Below, in pieces: positions 5,493-12,725 of a DNA stretch of 14,118 nt. The stretch's first letter is position 1, and each line of letters starts with the position of its first letter. The stretch comes from RYN-124 sp046262175 (GTDB lineage: Bacteria > Actinomycetota > Actinomycetes > Mycobacteriales > SCTD01). The position numbers and the translations under genes are program-made. The notes below the pieces were generated by a model. It was not told the DNA's origin. It worked only from the letters and a program-made list of their open reading frames with translations, and made no database searches. The stretch is from contig JBHENF010000170.1 in NCBI GenBank assembly GCA_046262175.1, positions 1-14,118 on the forward strand. The letters are read 5' to 3'.

Positions 5493-7139
5493 ATGAGGAT
5501 CGCCCGCAACGGCAAGGCCGCGCTCGTCGTGGCAGCGACAACCCTTCCCGCGCTCGCCCTGCTCGCAGGTGGTGCCGCGGGTGCGACCGGTACCACCGGG
5601 AGCCAGGCGAACAGTCCGCAGGTGAACGCGGCGTACGCGGTGAGCCAGGGCGTCCGCTTCCCGACGAACAAGCAGAACGAGCCGACGATCGCGCGCAACC
5701 CCGTGACCGGCGCGTTCGTCGCAGGCTCGAACGACGAGCAGCGGCAACCGGCGTGCGGCCCGGGGGGCATGCGCGGGACGACCGCGCTCCCCAGCGACTG
5801 CTCCTTCTTCCCCGGCGTCGGGACCACGCCGATCTACACCTCTGCGAACGGTCGCAGCTGGACCAACCGCGGGCTGCTGCCGGGGTTCAGCGACCCCGTC
5901 GGCAGCGCGCAGCTCGCGTCGGGGGAGACGGCCCGCACCGACCTGATCAGCGATGGTGACCCGGTGCTCGCCTACGGCCCCACCTGGCGTGCCGGGACGT
6001 TCAGCAAGACCTCGTACACGGCCTACTACGCCAGCCTTGCCAGCTATGTCGCCGGGCAGCAGCAGGGCCAGCAGATCCCGGAGCTGCTGACGGTCAGCCG
6101 GTCGACGGACGACGGCCTCAGCTGGTCGGCGCCCGTCGTGGCGGCAGACGGGCACGGGACACTGTTCAACGACAAGGAGTCACTCTGGGCGGACCGCAAT
6201 CCCGTGTCCCCGTACTTCGGGCGCCTGTACATGACGTGGACGCAGTTCCGCGGCGCCGGCGCGGAGCCGATCAACGTCGTCTTCAGCAAGAACGGCGGCC
6301 GGACCTGGTCCAACCCGAACCAGCTCTCGTCCGCCTACAACAACGGCAAGCAGGGCGGCCGGCAGGGCTCGGTGGTGCGGACGGGGCAGGACGGCGCGGT
6401 CTACGTGGCGTGGGAGGACAGCATCAACGGCCAGAGCGTGCAGGTGATCGCCGTGAGCCGCGACGGGGGCGTCACCTTCAGCAAGCCGAAGGTCGTCGGA
6501 ACAGTGACCGACCTCGCCGACCCCATCCCTGGCTCGAACTTCCGCACGAGCAGCTTCCCGACCCTCGCAGTGCAGCAGGCGAAGGCCCCTTACGGGATCC
6601 ACGTCGGCTGGACCAACCGCAACGGCATCGACTCCGACGTCGTCGTCGCCAGCGGCACCAGCGCCCTCACCACCTGGACCCGGCGCACGGTCAGCACCAG
6701 CGCGGAGGGGTACGACTTCTTCCCTGCGCTCGACGTGGCGCCGAACGGGCGCGTCGACCTCGGCTGGCAGGCGCAGCAACAGCCTTCCCCGACCACCTAC
6801 GGCACCGGGACCGCGCGGGTTGCCTCCTGGTACGCGGCGCTGCCTGTCGGCGGCCGGTGGAGCGCGCCGGTCCGGGTCAGCGCCCTCAGTGACCCGGCCG
6901 CCAGTGCGCAGAACAACCTGGCCCGCCAGTTCTGGGGCGACTACAACACGATGACCAGCAGCAACAACCGGGCCGACTTCATCTACACGGATGCGCGCAA
7001 CGGCTCAGGCTGCCCTGCGGTCGACAGCTACCAGCACGCGCTCGATGCCGGCACCACGGCGAGCAAGCCGGCACCCGGCAGGGACTGTGCCGCCACCTTC
7101 GGCGACACGGACATCTACGTCAGCACCGTCACCTACTAG
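5493..7139 (+). CDS. Secreted Asp-box (sialidase/BNR-fold) protein
   Basis: 548 aa from ATG 5493, chosen because AGAGGA lies 6 nt upstream and the protein then starts with a textbook signal peptide (MRIARNGK, hydrophobic core to about residue 28, cleavage around AAGATG). A GTG at 5433 would add 20 residues before the signal and is disfavoured. Asp-box motifs occur at about 117-123 (SANGRSW), 204-211 (STDDGLSW), 265-272 (SKNGGRTW) and 322-329 (SRDGGVTF), the hallmark of sialidase-like beta propellers. Further typical elements are NEPTIARNP near residue 62 and WGDYNTMT near 481. There are few cysteines (89, 103, 507, 532), possibly disulfide-paired. I cannot identify the sialidase arginine triad, so enzymatic activity is uncertain. 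It is exported and probably extracellular; the substrate is unknown. Confidence 0.85.
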   Translation: MRIARNGKAALVVAATTLPALALLAGGAAGATGTTGSQANSPQVNAAYAVSQGVRFPTNKQNEPTIARNPVTGAFVAGSNDEQRQPACGPGGMRGTTALPSDCSFFPGVGTTPIYTSANGRSWTNRGLLPGFSDPVGSAQLASGETARTDLISDGDPVLAYGPTWRAGTFSKTSYTAYYASLASYVAGQQQGQQIPELLTVSRSTDDGLSWSAPVVAADGHGTLFNDKESLWADRNPVSPYFGRLYMTWTQFRGAGAEPINVVFSKNGGRTWSNPNQLSSAYNNGKQGGRQGSVVRTGQDGAVYVAWEDSINGQSVQVIAVSRDGGVTFSKPKVVGTVTDLADPIPGSNFRTSSFPTLAVQQAKAPYGIHVGWTNRNGIDSDVVVASGTSALTTWTRRTVSTSAEGYDFFPALDVAPNGRVDLGWQAQQQPSPTTYGTGTARVASWYAALPVGGRWSAPVRVSALSDPAASAQNNLARQFWGDYNTMTSSNNRADFIYTDARNGSGCPAVDSYQHALDAGTTASKPAPGRDCAATFGDTDIYVSTVTY

Positions 7140-7191
7140 CGCAGGTAGGCGGCTGCCCCGGAACACGTTTCCGCGGCGGCCGCGGCGCGCG

Positions 7192-7197
7192 TACGAT
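7192..7197 (+). promoter_or_regulatory. -10 hexamer TACGAT of the leuS leader transcript
   Basis: TACGAT is followed by 6 nt (GCCGCC) and then the ATG of the 10-codon leader ORF, so transcription should begin at the A of that ATG. A weak -35 (TTTCCG, 7168-7173) is 18 nt upstream. Confidence 0.6.
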
Positions 7198-7203
7198 GCC
7201 GCC

Positions 7204-7236
7204 ATGACGTTCCTGCTCCTTCCCGGGCCGCGCTGA
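7204..7236 (+). CDS. Leucine leader peptide of leuS (MTFLLLPGPR)
   Basis: The 10-codon ORF is ATG ACG TTC CTG CTC CTT CCC GGG CCG CGC TGA, with three consecutive leucine codons including CTT, a rare choice at this GC content. It lies 83 nt upstream of leuS. It lacks a Shine-Dalgarno, but a -10 hexamer ends 6 nt before its ATG, suggesting a leaderless message. Its Leu codons overlap one strand of a long-range helix and its end overlaps the first hairpin of the leader RNA. The expected role is to make the ribosome stall when leucyl-tRNA is scarce and so raise leuS expression. Peptide, promoter and RNA folds are seen in the sequence; the regulatory role is inferred. Confidence 0.7.
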   Translation: MTFLLLPGPR

Positions 7237-7311
7237 CGACGAGTCATGTCAGTGCGGCGCCCTCGTGACCACGGGGGCTTCTTCCATTTTCGGACCCGGG
7301 AAGGACAGGAG
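7217..7311 (+). promoter_or_regulatory. leuS attenuator / ribosome-sensing leader RNA
   Basis: Three mutually compatible helices are seen. Helix 1 pairs 7227-7237 with 7248-7258 (11 bp, one G-T, 10-nt loop). The terminator helix pairs 7259-7266 with 7271-7278. A long-range helix pairs TCCTTCCCGGG (7217-7227, over the last Leu codon) with CCCGGGAAGGA (7295-7305), which ends one base before the leuS Shine-Dalgarno AGGAG (7307-7311). An alternative pairing, ACGAG (7239-7243, loop of helix 1) with CTCGT (7262-7266), would break the terminator. A ribosome stalled on the Leu codons would block helix 1 and the long-range helix, favouring readthrough and an open ribosome site. Confidence 0.65.
7259..7290 (+). 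terminator. Intrinsic terminator in the leuS leader
   Basis: An 8-bp stem (GCCCTCGT with ACGGGGGC, one T-G wobble) and a GACC loop are followed by the pyrimidine-rich CTTCTTCCATTTT. Such a T-rich tract is unusual in this GC-rich window and supports true factor-independent termination before leuS. Confidence 0.6.
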
Positions 7312-7319
7312 ACGCAGCG

Positions 7320-9785
7320 ATGACCGAGCCAGACGCCCGTGAGGTGTACGACCCGCACGCCGTGCAGGACCGGTGGCTGCCGGTGTGGGACCGGCTCGAC
7401 CTGAACCGCGCGGGCGTGCGGGAGGGCGCCGAGAAGAAGTACGTCGTCGACATGTTCAGCTACCCCAGCGGCGACCTGCACATGGGCCACGCGGAGGCGT
7501 TCGGCATCGGCGACGTCATCGCCCGCTACTGGATGCGCCGCGGGTACGACGTCCTGCACCCGGTCGGCTGGGACTCCTTCGGGCTGCCGGCGGAGAACGC
7601 CGCCATCAAGCGCGGTGAGCACCCGGCGACGTGGACGTACGCGAACATCGCGACGCAGTCAGAGGCGTTCCGCCGCTACGGCGTCAGCTTCGACTGGTCG
7701 ACCCGGTTGCACACCTCCGACCCCGACTACTACCGCTGGACGCAGTGGCTGTTCCTGCGCTTCCGCGAGCGCGGCCTGGCCTACCGCAAGAAGAGCGCCG
7801 TCAACTGGTGCCCGCAGGACCAGACGGTGCTGGCCAACGAGCAGGTCGTCGGCGGGAAGTGCGAGCGCTGCGGAGCCGAGGTCACCAAGCGCGAGCTGAC
7901 CCAGTGGTACTTCAAGATCACGCAGTACGCGGACCGGCTGCTGGACGACATGCAGCGGCTGGAGGGCACGTGGCCCTCGAAGGTCCTGCTGATGCAGAAG
8001 AACTGGATCGGCCGGTCCAAGGGCGCGCACGTGGATTTCCAGGTGGGCGATCGCACGGTCACGGTCTTCACGACCCGGCCGGACACGCTGTACGGCGCGA
8101 CCTTCTTCGTGGTGGCGGCGGACGCGGCGCTGGCCGACGAGCTGTGCGCGCCGTCCCAGCGCGAGGCCTTCGAGGCGTACCGCGAACAGGTCCGCAGGCT
8201 GTCGGACATCGACCGGCAGTCGACGGACCGCGAGAAGACGGGCGTCGATCTGGGCGTCACCGCGATCAACCCCCTGACCGGCGAGCAGATGCCGGTGTAC
8301 GCCGCGGACTACGTGCTGGCCGACTACGGCACCGGCGCGATCATGGCCGTGCCGGCGCACGACCAGCGCGACCTCGACTTCGCCCGCGCGTTCGGGCTGC
8401 CGGTGCGCGTCGTCGTGGCCACCGGCGAGGACGACCCGGCCGTGTCCGGCGTCGCGACGGCGGGCGACGGGGTGCTGGTCAACAGCGGCCCGTACGACGG
8501 GCTGGCGAAGGCGGAGGCGATCGAGCAGGTCGTCGCCGACCTGGAAGCGCGTGGCGGCGGCAAGGGCGCCATCAACTTCCGGCTGCGCGACTGGCTGCTG
8601 TCCCGGCAGCGCTTCTGGGGCGCGCCGATCCCGATCGTCCACTGCGGCGACTGCGGCGAGGTGGCGGTGCCGGACGACCAGCTGCCGGTCCGGCTGCCCT
8701 CGGACATGAAGGGCGCTGACCTGCAGCCGAAGGGCCAGTCGCCGCTGGCGTCGAACCGGGCCTGGGTCGAGGTGCCGTGTCCGTCCTGCGGAGGCGCGGC
8801 CGAGCGCGACACCGACACCATGGATACGTTCGTCGACTCGTCCTGGTACTTCCTGCGCTACTGCTCGCCGGACTACGAGGACGGCCCGTTCGACCCGGAC
8901 GCCGTCCGGCGGTGGATGCCGGTGGCGCAGTACGTCGGCGGGGTCGAGCACGCGATCCTGCACCTGCTGTACAGCCGCTTCTTCACGAAGGTGCTGCACG
9001 ACATGGGGATGGTGGACTTCGAGGAGCCGTTCAGTGCGCTGCTGAACCAGGGGCAGGTGATCCTGAACGGCTCGGCCATGAGCAAGTCGACCGGCAACCT
9101 GGTCAACCTGGGCGAGGAGCTGGCGTCGTACGGCGTCGACGCCGTGCGGTTGACGATGCTGTTCGCAGGCCCGCCGGAGGACGACGTGGACTGGGCGGAC
9201 GTGTCGCCGACGGGCTCGGTCAAGTACCTGGCCCGGGTGCTGCGCCTGGCGACGGACGTCGGCAGCCTCTCGGGCGCTGACCGTGACGATGCGGTCGACA
9301 AGGCAGTCGCGAAGAGCGTGGACGAGTGCACCCGGCTGGTCGAGGCGCACCGGCTGAACGTCGCGATCGCGCGGTTCATGGAGCTGACGTCCCTGCTGCG
9401 CAAGGCTTTTGATGCGGGAGCAGCCGGCCCGGCATCGCTGCGGGACGGCGTGGAGGCGCTGGCGACGATGCTGTCCTGCTACGCCCCGTACGCAGCCGAG
9501 GAGGTGTGGTCCCGGCTGGGGCATGACGTCGAGAGCGGCGACTCGGTGCATGCCTCGCTGTGGCCGACCGCGGATCCCGCGCTGCTCGTCGACGAGACGG
9601 TCACGTGCGTCGTGCAGGTGGCGGGCAAGGTCCGCGAGCGGCTCGAGGTGCCGCCCGACATCGCGGAGGAGGAGCTGCGCGCACTGGCGCTGTCGTCCGA
9701 CGCGGTGGTGCGCGCACTGGGCGGCGCCGATGTGCGAACGGTCGTCGTACGGGCACCGAAGCTGGTCAACGTCGTCCCTGCGTAG
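7320..9785 (+). CDS. leuS: Leucyl-tRNA synthetase
   Basis: 821 aa; class Ia synthetase charging tRNA-Leu in the cytoplasm. ATG 7320 has AGGAG 8 nt upstream. The HIGH motif is HMGH (54-57, after SYPSGDL). The KMSKS loop reads AMSKS (586-590), a tolerated variant. The CP1 editing domain shows the threonine-rich TTRPDTLYGA (251-260) and GTGAIMAVPAHDQRD, including the conserved editing Asp. CxxC pairs are present (Cys181/Cys184; CGDCGE; CPSCGG). The C-terminus ends in the usual small domain (APKLVNVVPA). It is shorter than the roughly 960-970-residue LeuRS I recall from Streptomyces and Mycobacterium. Expression is probably controlled by the leucine leader. The TAG stop forms the start of the degV -10 hexamer. 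Confidence 0.97.
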   Translation: MTEPDAREVYDPHAVQDRWLPVWDRLDLNRAGVREGAEKKYVVDMFSYPSGDLHMGHAEAFGIGDVIARYWMRRGYDVLHPVGWDSFGLPAENAAIKRGEHPATWTYANIATQSEAFRRYGVSFDWSTRLHTSDPDYYRWTQWLFLRFRERGLAYRKKSAVNWCPQDQTVLANEQVVGGKCERCGAEVTKRELTQWYFKITQYADRLLDDMQRLEGTWPSKVLLMQKNWIGRSKGAHVDFQVGDRTVTVFTTRPDTLYGATFFVVAADAALADELCAPSQREAFEAYREQVRRLSDIDRQSTDREKTGVDLGVTAINPLTGEQMPVYAADYVLADYGTGAIMAVPAHDQRDLDFARAFGLPVRVVVATGEDDPAVSGVATAGDGVLVNSGPYDGLAKAEAIEQVVADLEARGGGKGAINFRLRDWLLSRQRFWGAPIPIVHCGDCGEVAVPDDQLPVRLPSDMKGADLQPKGQSPLASNRAWVEVPCPSCGGAAERDTDTMDTFVDSSWYFLRYCSPDYEDGPFDPDAVRRWMPVAQYVGGVEHAILHLLYSRFFTKVLHDMGMVDFEEPFSALLNQGQVILNGSAMSKSTGNLVNLGEELASYGVDAVRLTMLFAGPPEDDVDWADVSPTGSVKYLARVLRLATDVGSLSGADRDDAVDKAVAKSVDECTRLVEAHRLNVAIARFMELTSLLRKAFDAGAAGPASLRDGVEALATMLSCYAPYAAEEVWSRLGHDVESGDSVHASLWPTADPALLVDETVTCVVQVAGKVRERLEVPPDIAEEELRALALSSDAVVRALGGADVRTVVVRAPKLVNVVPA

Positions 9786-9788
9786 GGT
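9783..9788 (+). promoter_or_regulatory. -10 hexamer TAGGGT of degV, overlapping the leuS stop codon
   Basis: The leuS TAG stop is the first half of TAGGGT, which ends 7 nt before the degV ATG. There is no good Shine-Dalgarno for degV, so a leaderless internal promoter is a reasonable reading. Read-through from leuS may also occur. Confidence 0.4.
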
Positions 9789-9795
9789 CGGCGGC

Positions 9796-10632
9796 ATGGA
9801 CGTCGCAGTCGTCACCGACAGCACGGCGTACCTCCCGCCCGGCGTCGCAGCGGAGCACGGCATCAGCGTCGTGCCGCTGCACGTCGTGCTGGGGCTGCGC
9901 ACGGGGGCCGAGGGCGTCGACGTGCAGCCGGCGGAGGTTGCCGCGGCCTTGGCCGAACGGCGCATGCAGGTGTCGACGTCGCGGCCGACGCCGATGGAGT
10001 TCGCCGCGGCCTACCGCTCCGCGGGCTCGGCATGCGTCGTGTCGGTGCACCTGGCGGCCGGACTGTCCGGCACGGTGGACGCGGCGCGGGCCGCTGCTGC
10101 CGACGTCCTCGGAGAAGGGATCGAGGTGCGTGTCGTCGACAGCGGCACGATCGCGATGGGTCTCGGGTTCGCCGTTCTCGCGGCCGCGTCCGTCGCGTCA
10201 GCGGGTGGCGCCGCCGACGAGGTGGAGGCGGCCGCGGCAGGCGCCGACACGGCGACCCTGTTCTACGTCGACACCCTCGAGCACCTGCGCCGCGGCGGCC
10301 GGATCGGTGCGGCCGCCGCGCTGGTCGGCACCGCCCTGTCCGTGAAGCCGCTGCTGCACGTGGTCAACGGCCGCATCGCCCCGCTCGAGAAGGTCCGTAC
10401 GGCGTCGAAGGCGCTTGCCCGGCTCGAGCAGCTCGCGGTCGAGCGGGCCGGTGCCGGACCGGTCGATGTGGCCGTGCACCATCTCGCGGCGGCCGAGAAG
10501 GCTGCGGCGCTGGCCGCACGGCTTCGCGAGCGCCTCCCCGCGCTGGGCAGGCTGCAGGTGTCGGAGGTGGGTGCCGTCGTCGGCGCGCACGTGGGTCCGG
10601 GGCTGCTCGGGGTCGTGGTGTCGCGGCGGTGA
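9796..10632 (+). CDS. DegV-family fatty-acid-binding protein (FakB-like)
   Basis: 278 aa. The DegV fold is shown by VVTDSTAYLPP (5-15), the lipid-carboxylate-binding TSRPTP (61-66), SVHLAAGLSGT (83-93) and the signature HLRRGGRIGAAAALVGTALSVKPLL (in two parts, 163-173 and 174-187), followed by GRIAPLEKVRT. Family members bind a fatty acid and present it to the kinase FakA, producing acyl-phosphate. No FakA is in this window. The gene follows leuS by 10 nt and overlaps the plsY-like gene by 4 nt (GTGA), so it is translationally coupled to an enzyme that uses acyl-phosphate. The start has no Shine-Dalgarno; TAGGGT 7 nt upstream suggests a leaderless mRNA. Confidence 0.92.
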   Translation: MDVAVVTDSTAYLPPGVAAEHGISVVPLHVVLGLRTGAEGVDVQPAEVAAALAERRMQVSTSRPTPMEFAAAYRSAGSACVVSVHLAAGLSGTVDAARAAAADVLGEGIEVRVVDSGTIAMGLGFAVLAAASVASAGGAADEVEAAAAGADTATLFYVDTLEHLRRGGRIGAAAALVGTALSVKPLLHVVNGRIAPLEKVRTASKALARLEQLAVERAGAGPVDVAVHHLAAAEKAAALAARLRERLPALGRLQVSEVGAVVGAHVGPGLLGVVVSRR

Positions 10633-11174
10633 TCCTGGTTGCGCTGGTGGTCGGCTACCTCGTCGGTGCGCTGTCGCCGGCAACGCTGGCCGCTCGGCGG
10701 GCCGGCATCGACCTGCGCGGCGTCGGGTCCGGCAACCCGGGCGCGTCCAATGCGGGGCGGGCGCTCGGTCGTCGGGTCGGCATCGTGGTGGCGCTGCTGG
10801 ACGTGCTGAAGGGCCTGCTGCCGGCGGCCGCGTTCGGGGCTGTGGACCACCGGTCTGGGCTGGTGTCGGGGCTCGCGGCCGTGCTCGGGCACGTTACGTC
10901 GCCCTTCCTTCGCGGGCGCGGGGGCAAGGGCGTCGCGACGGCGCTGGGGGCGATCCTCGGCGTGCACCCGCTGTGGGCGTTGCTGGTGCTGCTGGTGTGG
11001 GCCGCGGTCCTGGCCGCATCGCGGTGGATCGCGCTCGCGTCGGTGTGCGCGGCGCTGTCGGTGCTGGTGGTCGCGGCGCTGGTACGGGAGGACGTGGTGT
11101 GGGCGGCGCTCCTCGCGCTGGTCGTGGTGGCGCGGCACCAGGCGAACTTCGTCCGACGGCTGGCGCGCGGCTGA
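10629..11174 (+). CDS. plsY: PlsY-family acyl-phosphate:glycerol-3-phosphate acyltransferase
   Basis: 181 aa, strongly hydrophobic, with about five membrane segments. All three PlsY motifs are recognisable though divergent: ALSPATLAARR near the N-terminus, GSGNPGASNAGR (33-44; usual GSGNxGATN), and GHVTSPFLRGRGGKGVAT (87-104; usual GHxFPxxxxFKGGKGVAT), plus RHQANFVRRL near the C-terminus. The enzyme acylates sn-1 of glycerol-3-phosphate with acyl-phosphate, the first step of phospholipid synthesis, in the cytoplasmic membrane. GTG 10629 was chosen because it forms GTGA with the degV stop. The frame is open upstream through degV, but those residues are not family-like. The motif changes make a paralogue or specialised copy possible. 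Confidence 0.85.
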   Translation: MILVALVVGYLVGALSPATLAARRAGIDLRGVGSGNPGASNAGRALGRRVGIVVALLDVLKGLLPAAAFGAVDHRSGLVSGLAAVLGHVTSPFLRGRGGKGVATALGAILGVHPLWALLVLLVWAAVLAASRWIALASVCAALSVLVVAALVREDVVWAALLALVVVARHQANFVRRLARG

Positions 11175-11238
11175 GTCCACATCCAGGGTCGACGTCCACA
11201 GGCTGGGGCTGCCAGCGCCGTGGCGTTCCTCCCGTTCC

Positions 11239-11244
11239 TAGCGT
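11239..11244 (+). promoter_or_regulatory. -10 hexamer TAGCGT of comEA (leaderless)
   Basis: TAGCGT ends 6 nt before the comEA GTG (11251), which has no Shine-Dalgarno. The 76-nt gap after plsY also holds two copies of GTCCACA (11175-11181 and 11194-11200). Confidence 0.45.
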
Positions 11245-11250
11245 CGCCTC

Positions 11251-12015
11251 GTGCTTCACCGCCGCGTCCCACCTGAGCAGACCGCCGGAGCCCTCGCCCG
11301 GCTGACAGCGGTGGTCCGCTCGGGCTGGGTGCCGCCGCCGGAGCCGGACGAGGAGGTGGTCGCTCCGGTTTCCCACCCGGAGCGGGACGGGGCCGGAGCC
11401 GCGCCAGTGGTCGACCCGGCGCAGGACGGGGCCGGCACGACACCGGTGCTCGACCCGGGGCGGCGCGGCGTGTTGGTCCTGGCCGTGGTGGCGCTGGTCG
11501 CGGCGCTCCTTGCCGGCTTCGCGGTGCTGCGGTCCCGGCCGGCCGAGGTGGCGGCGCCGGTCGTCGAGCGCACGGGTGTGCCGGTGGGTGCCTCGCCGCC
11601 GGCGACGGGGGAGGTGGTCGTCTCCGTGGCGGGCAAGGTCCGCCGGCCGGGACTGGTGCGGTTGCCGGCGGGGAGCCGGGTGGACGACGCGGTACGAGCG
11701 GCCGGCGGGGCCACCGCCGCGATCGGGCTGCTCAACCTCGCGCGCCGGCTCGTCGACGGCGAGCAGGTGCTGGTCGGGGTGGCCGGCGCCGCTGGTGCAC
11801 CTGGTGCCGCTGGCGCAGCGCCCGGGCTGCTGGACCTCAACACCGCGACCGCCGACCAGCTGGACGAGCTGCCGGGCGTCGGGCCGGTGCTGGCCGGGCG
11901 AATCCTCGACTGGCGGACCGAGCACGGTCGTTTTGCCAGCGTCGACCAGCTCCGCGAGGTGCCGGGCATCGGCGAGAGCAAGTACCTCCAGGTCAAGGCC
12001 AAGGTCGCCGTGTGA
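11251..12015 (+). CDS. comEA: ComEA-like helix-hairpin-helix DNA-binding protein
   Basis: 254 aa. A cytoplasmic N-terminal region of about 70 residues contains a twice-repeated DGAG.xPVxDP segment (46-69). It is followed by one membrane anchor (73-93), an SLBB domain (about 122-175, VSVAGKVRRPGLVRLPAG..), an Ala/Gly linker and paired HhH motifs (LNTATADQLDELPGVGPVLAGRI and FASVDQLREVPGIGESKY; 196-245). This is the standard ComEA plan: a membrane-anchored receptor that binds double-stranded DNA outside the membrane and hands it to the ComEC channel. The GTG start is supported by the -10 hexamer 6 nt upstream. The stop overlaps the comEC GTG (GTGA). An alternative in-frame GTG at 11311 would remove 20 residues. 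Confidence 0.9.
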   Translation: MLHRRVPPEQTAGALARLTAVVRSGWVPPPEPDEEVVAPVSHPERDGAGAAPVVDPAQDGAGTTPVLDPGRRGVLVLAVVALVAALLAGFAVLRSRPAEVAAPVVERTGVPVGASPPATGEVVVSVAGKVRRPGLVRLPAGSRVDDAVRAAGGATAAIGLLNLARRLVDGEQVLVGVAGAAGAPGAAGAAPGLLDLNTATADQLDELPGVGPVLAGRILDWRTEHGRFASVDQLREVPGIGESKYLQVKAKVAV

Positions 12016-12725
12016 GCCCGGTCGACGCGCGGCTGGCGCTGCCGGCGGTGGCGGCGTGGGTGGCCGCGTGGCAGGGCCGACTCCTGCCGGTGCCGGTGGC
12101 CTTCGTCGCGGGCCTCGTGCTGGCGCTGGTCGCCGCGCTCGCGGGCGCGTGGCGGCAGTGGGTTGTCGTCGCCGTCTGCCTGTGCGCTGCGGCCGGACTG
12201 GTGTCGGTCGGGGCGCGGACGCAGGTGCGGACGGCGGGTCCCTTGACCGCGCTGGGCAGGCAGGGCGCGGCGGTCGTGCTGACGGCGGTGCTGCTGGACG
12301 ACCCGCACCGGGCGGGATCCGCAGGACGGGACCTGGTGCTGGCCCGGGTACGGGTGGAGCGGGTCGACTCGGCCGGCCGCTCGATCCGGGTGCGTGCACC
12401 CGTGGTGGTCCTGTCGTCGGCCGACGGCTGGCTCCGCCTGCTGCCGAGCCAGCACGTACGCGTCGAGGGGCGGCTGCGGCGGGCCGAGCGCGGGGACGAC
12501 GTGGCCGCCGTCCTGTCGGCCCGCGGGCCGCCGGTGGTCCTGTCGCAGCCGTCCGTGCTGCAGCGGGCCGCCGGGTCGCTGCGGGCCGGCCTCCGATCGG
12601 CTGTCGCGCCGTTGCCGGCCGCCGAGCGCGGGCTGCTTCCCGGGCTCGTCGTCGGCGACGTCAGCCGGCTGGACCCGGCGCTGCGGGAGGACTTCCGCAC
12701 CACCGGGCTGACGCATCTGACGTAG
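12012..12725 (+). CDS. comEC: ComEC/Rec2 competence channel, truncated after 237 aa by an inserted element
   Basis: Only the N-terminal part of a ComEC protein (normally about 700-800 aa) is present: membrane segments about 8-20, 27-47 and 50-68; a DUF4131/OB-type region about 75-180; then LLPGLVVGDVSRLDPALREDF RTTGLTHLT (208-237). In intact ComEC this last motif runs directly into AVSGxN and the polytopic Competence domain. Here the frame meets TAG (12723-12725) exactly at that point and DNA of a serine integrase follows. The channel domain is therefore absent from this window and the fragment is presumably inactive while the element is inserted. GTG 12012 overlaps the comEA stop by 4 nt. 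Confidence 0.88.
   Translation: MSPVDARLALPAVAAWVAAWQGRLLPVPVAFVAGLVLALVAALAGAWRQWVVVAVCLCAAAGLVSVGARTQVRTAGPLTALGRQGAAVVLTAVLLDDPHRAGSAGRDLVLARVRVERVDSAGRSIRVRAPVVVLSSADGWLRLLPSQHVRVEGRLRRAERGDDVAAVLSARGPPVVLSQPSVLQRAAGSLRAGLRSAVAPLPAAERGLLPGLVVGDVSRLDPALREDFRTTGLTHLT

Noticed and set aside
7171..7185. Palindrome CCGCGGCGGCCGCGG before the leuS leader
   Set aside because: Probably a product of the GC-rich composition; it fills the spacer of the putative promoter and has no clear site features.
7238..7290. T-box riboswitch upstream of leuS
   Set aside because: I see no T-box consensus (TGGNACCGCG) or specifier stem; the Leu-codon ORF explains the leader better.
7659..9965. 768-aa open frame antisense to leuS
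   Set aside because: It lies opposite an unmistakable leuS, and its Arg/His/Gln/Val-rich product has no domain pattern.
10032..10628. Upstream extension of the plsY frame through degV
   Set aside because: The residues are Arg/Gly-rich and unlike any PlsY; GTG 10629 gives the family N-terminus and a GTGA overlap.
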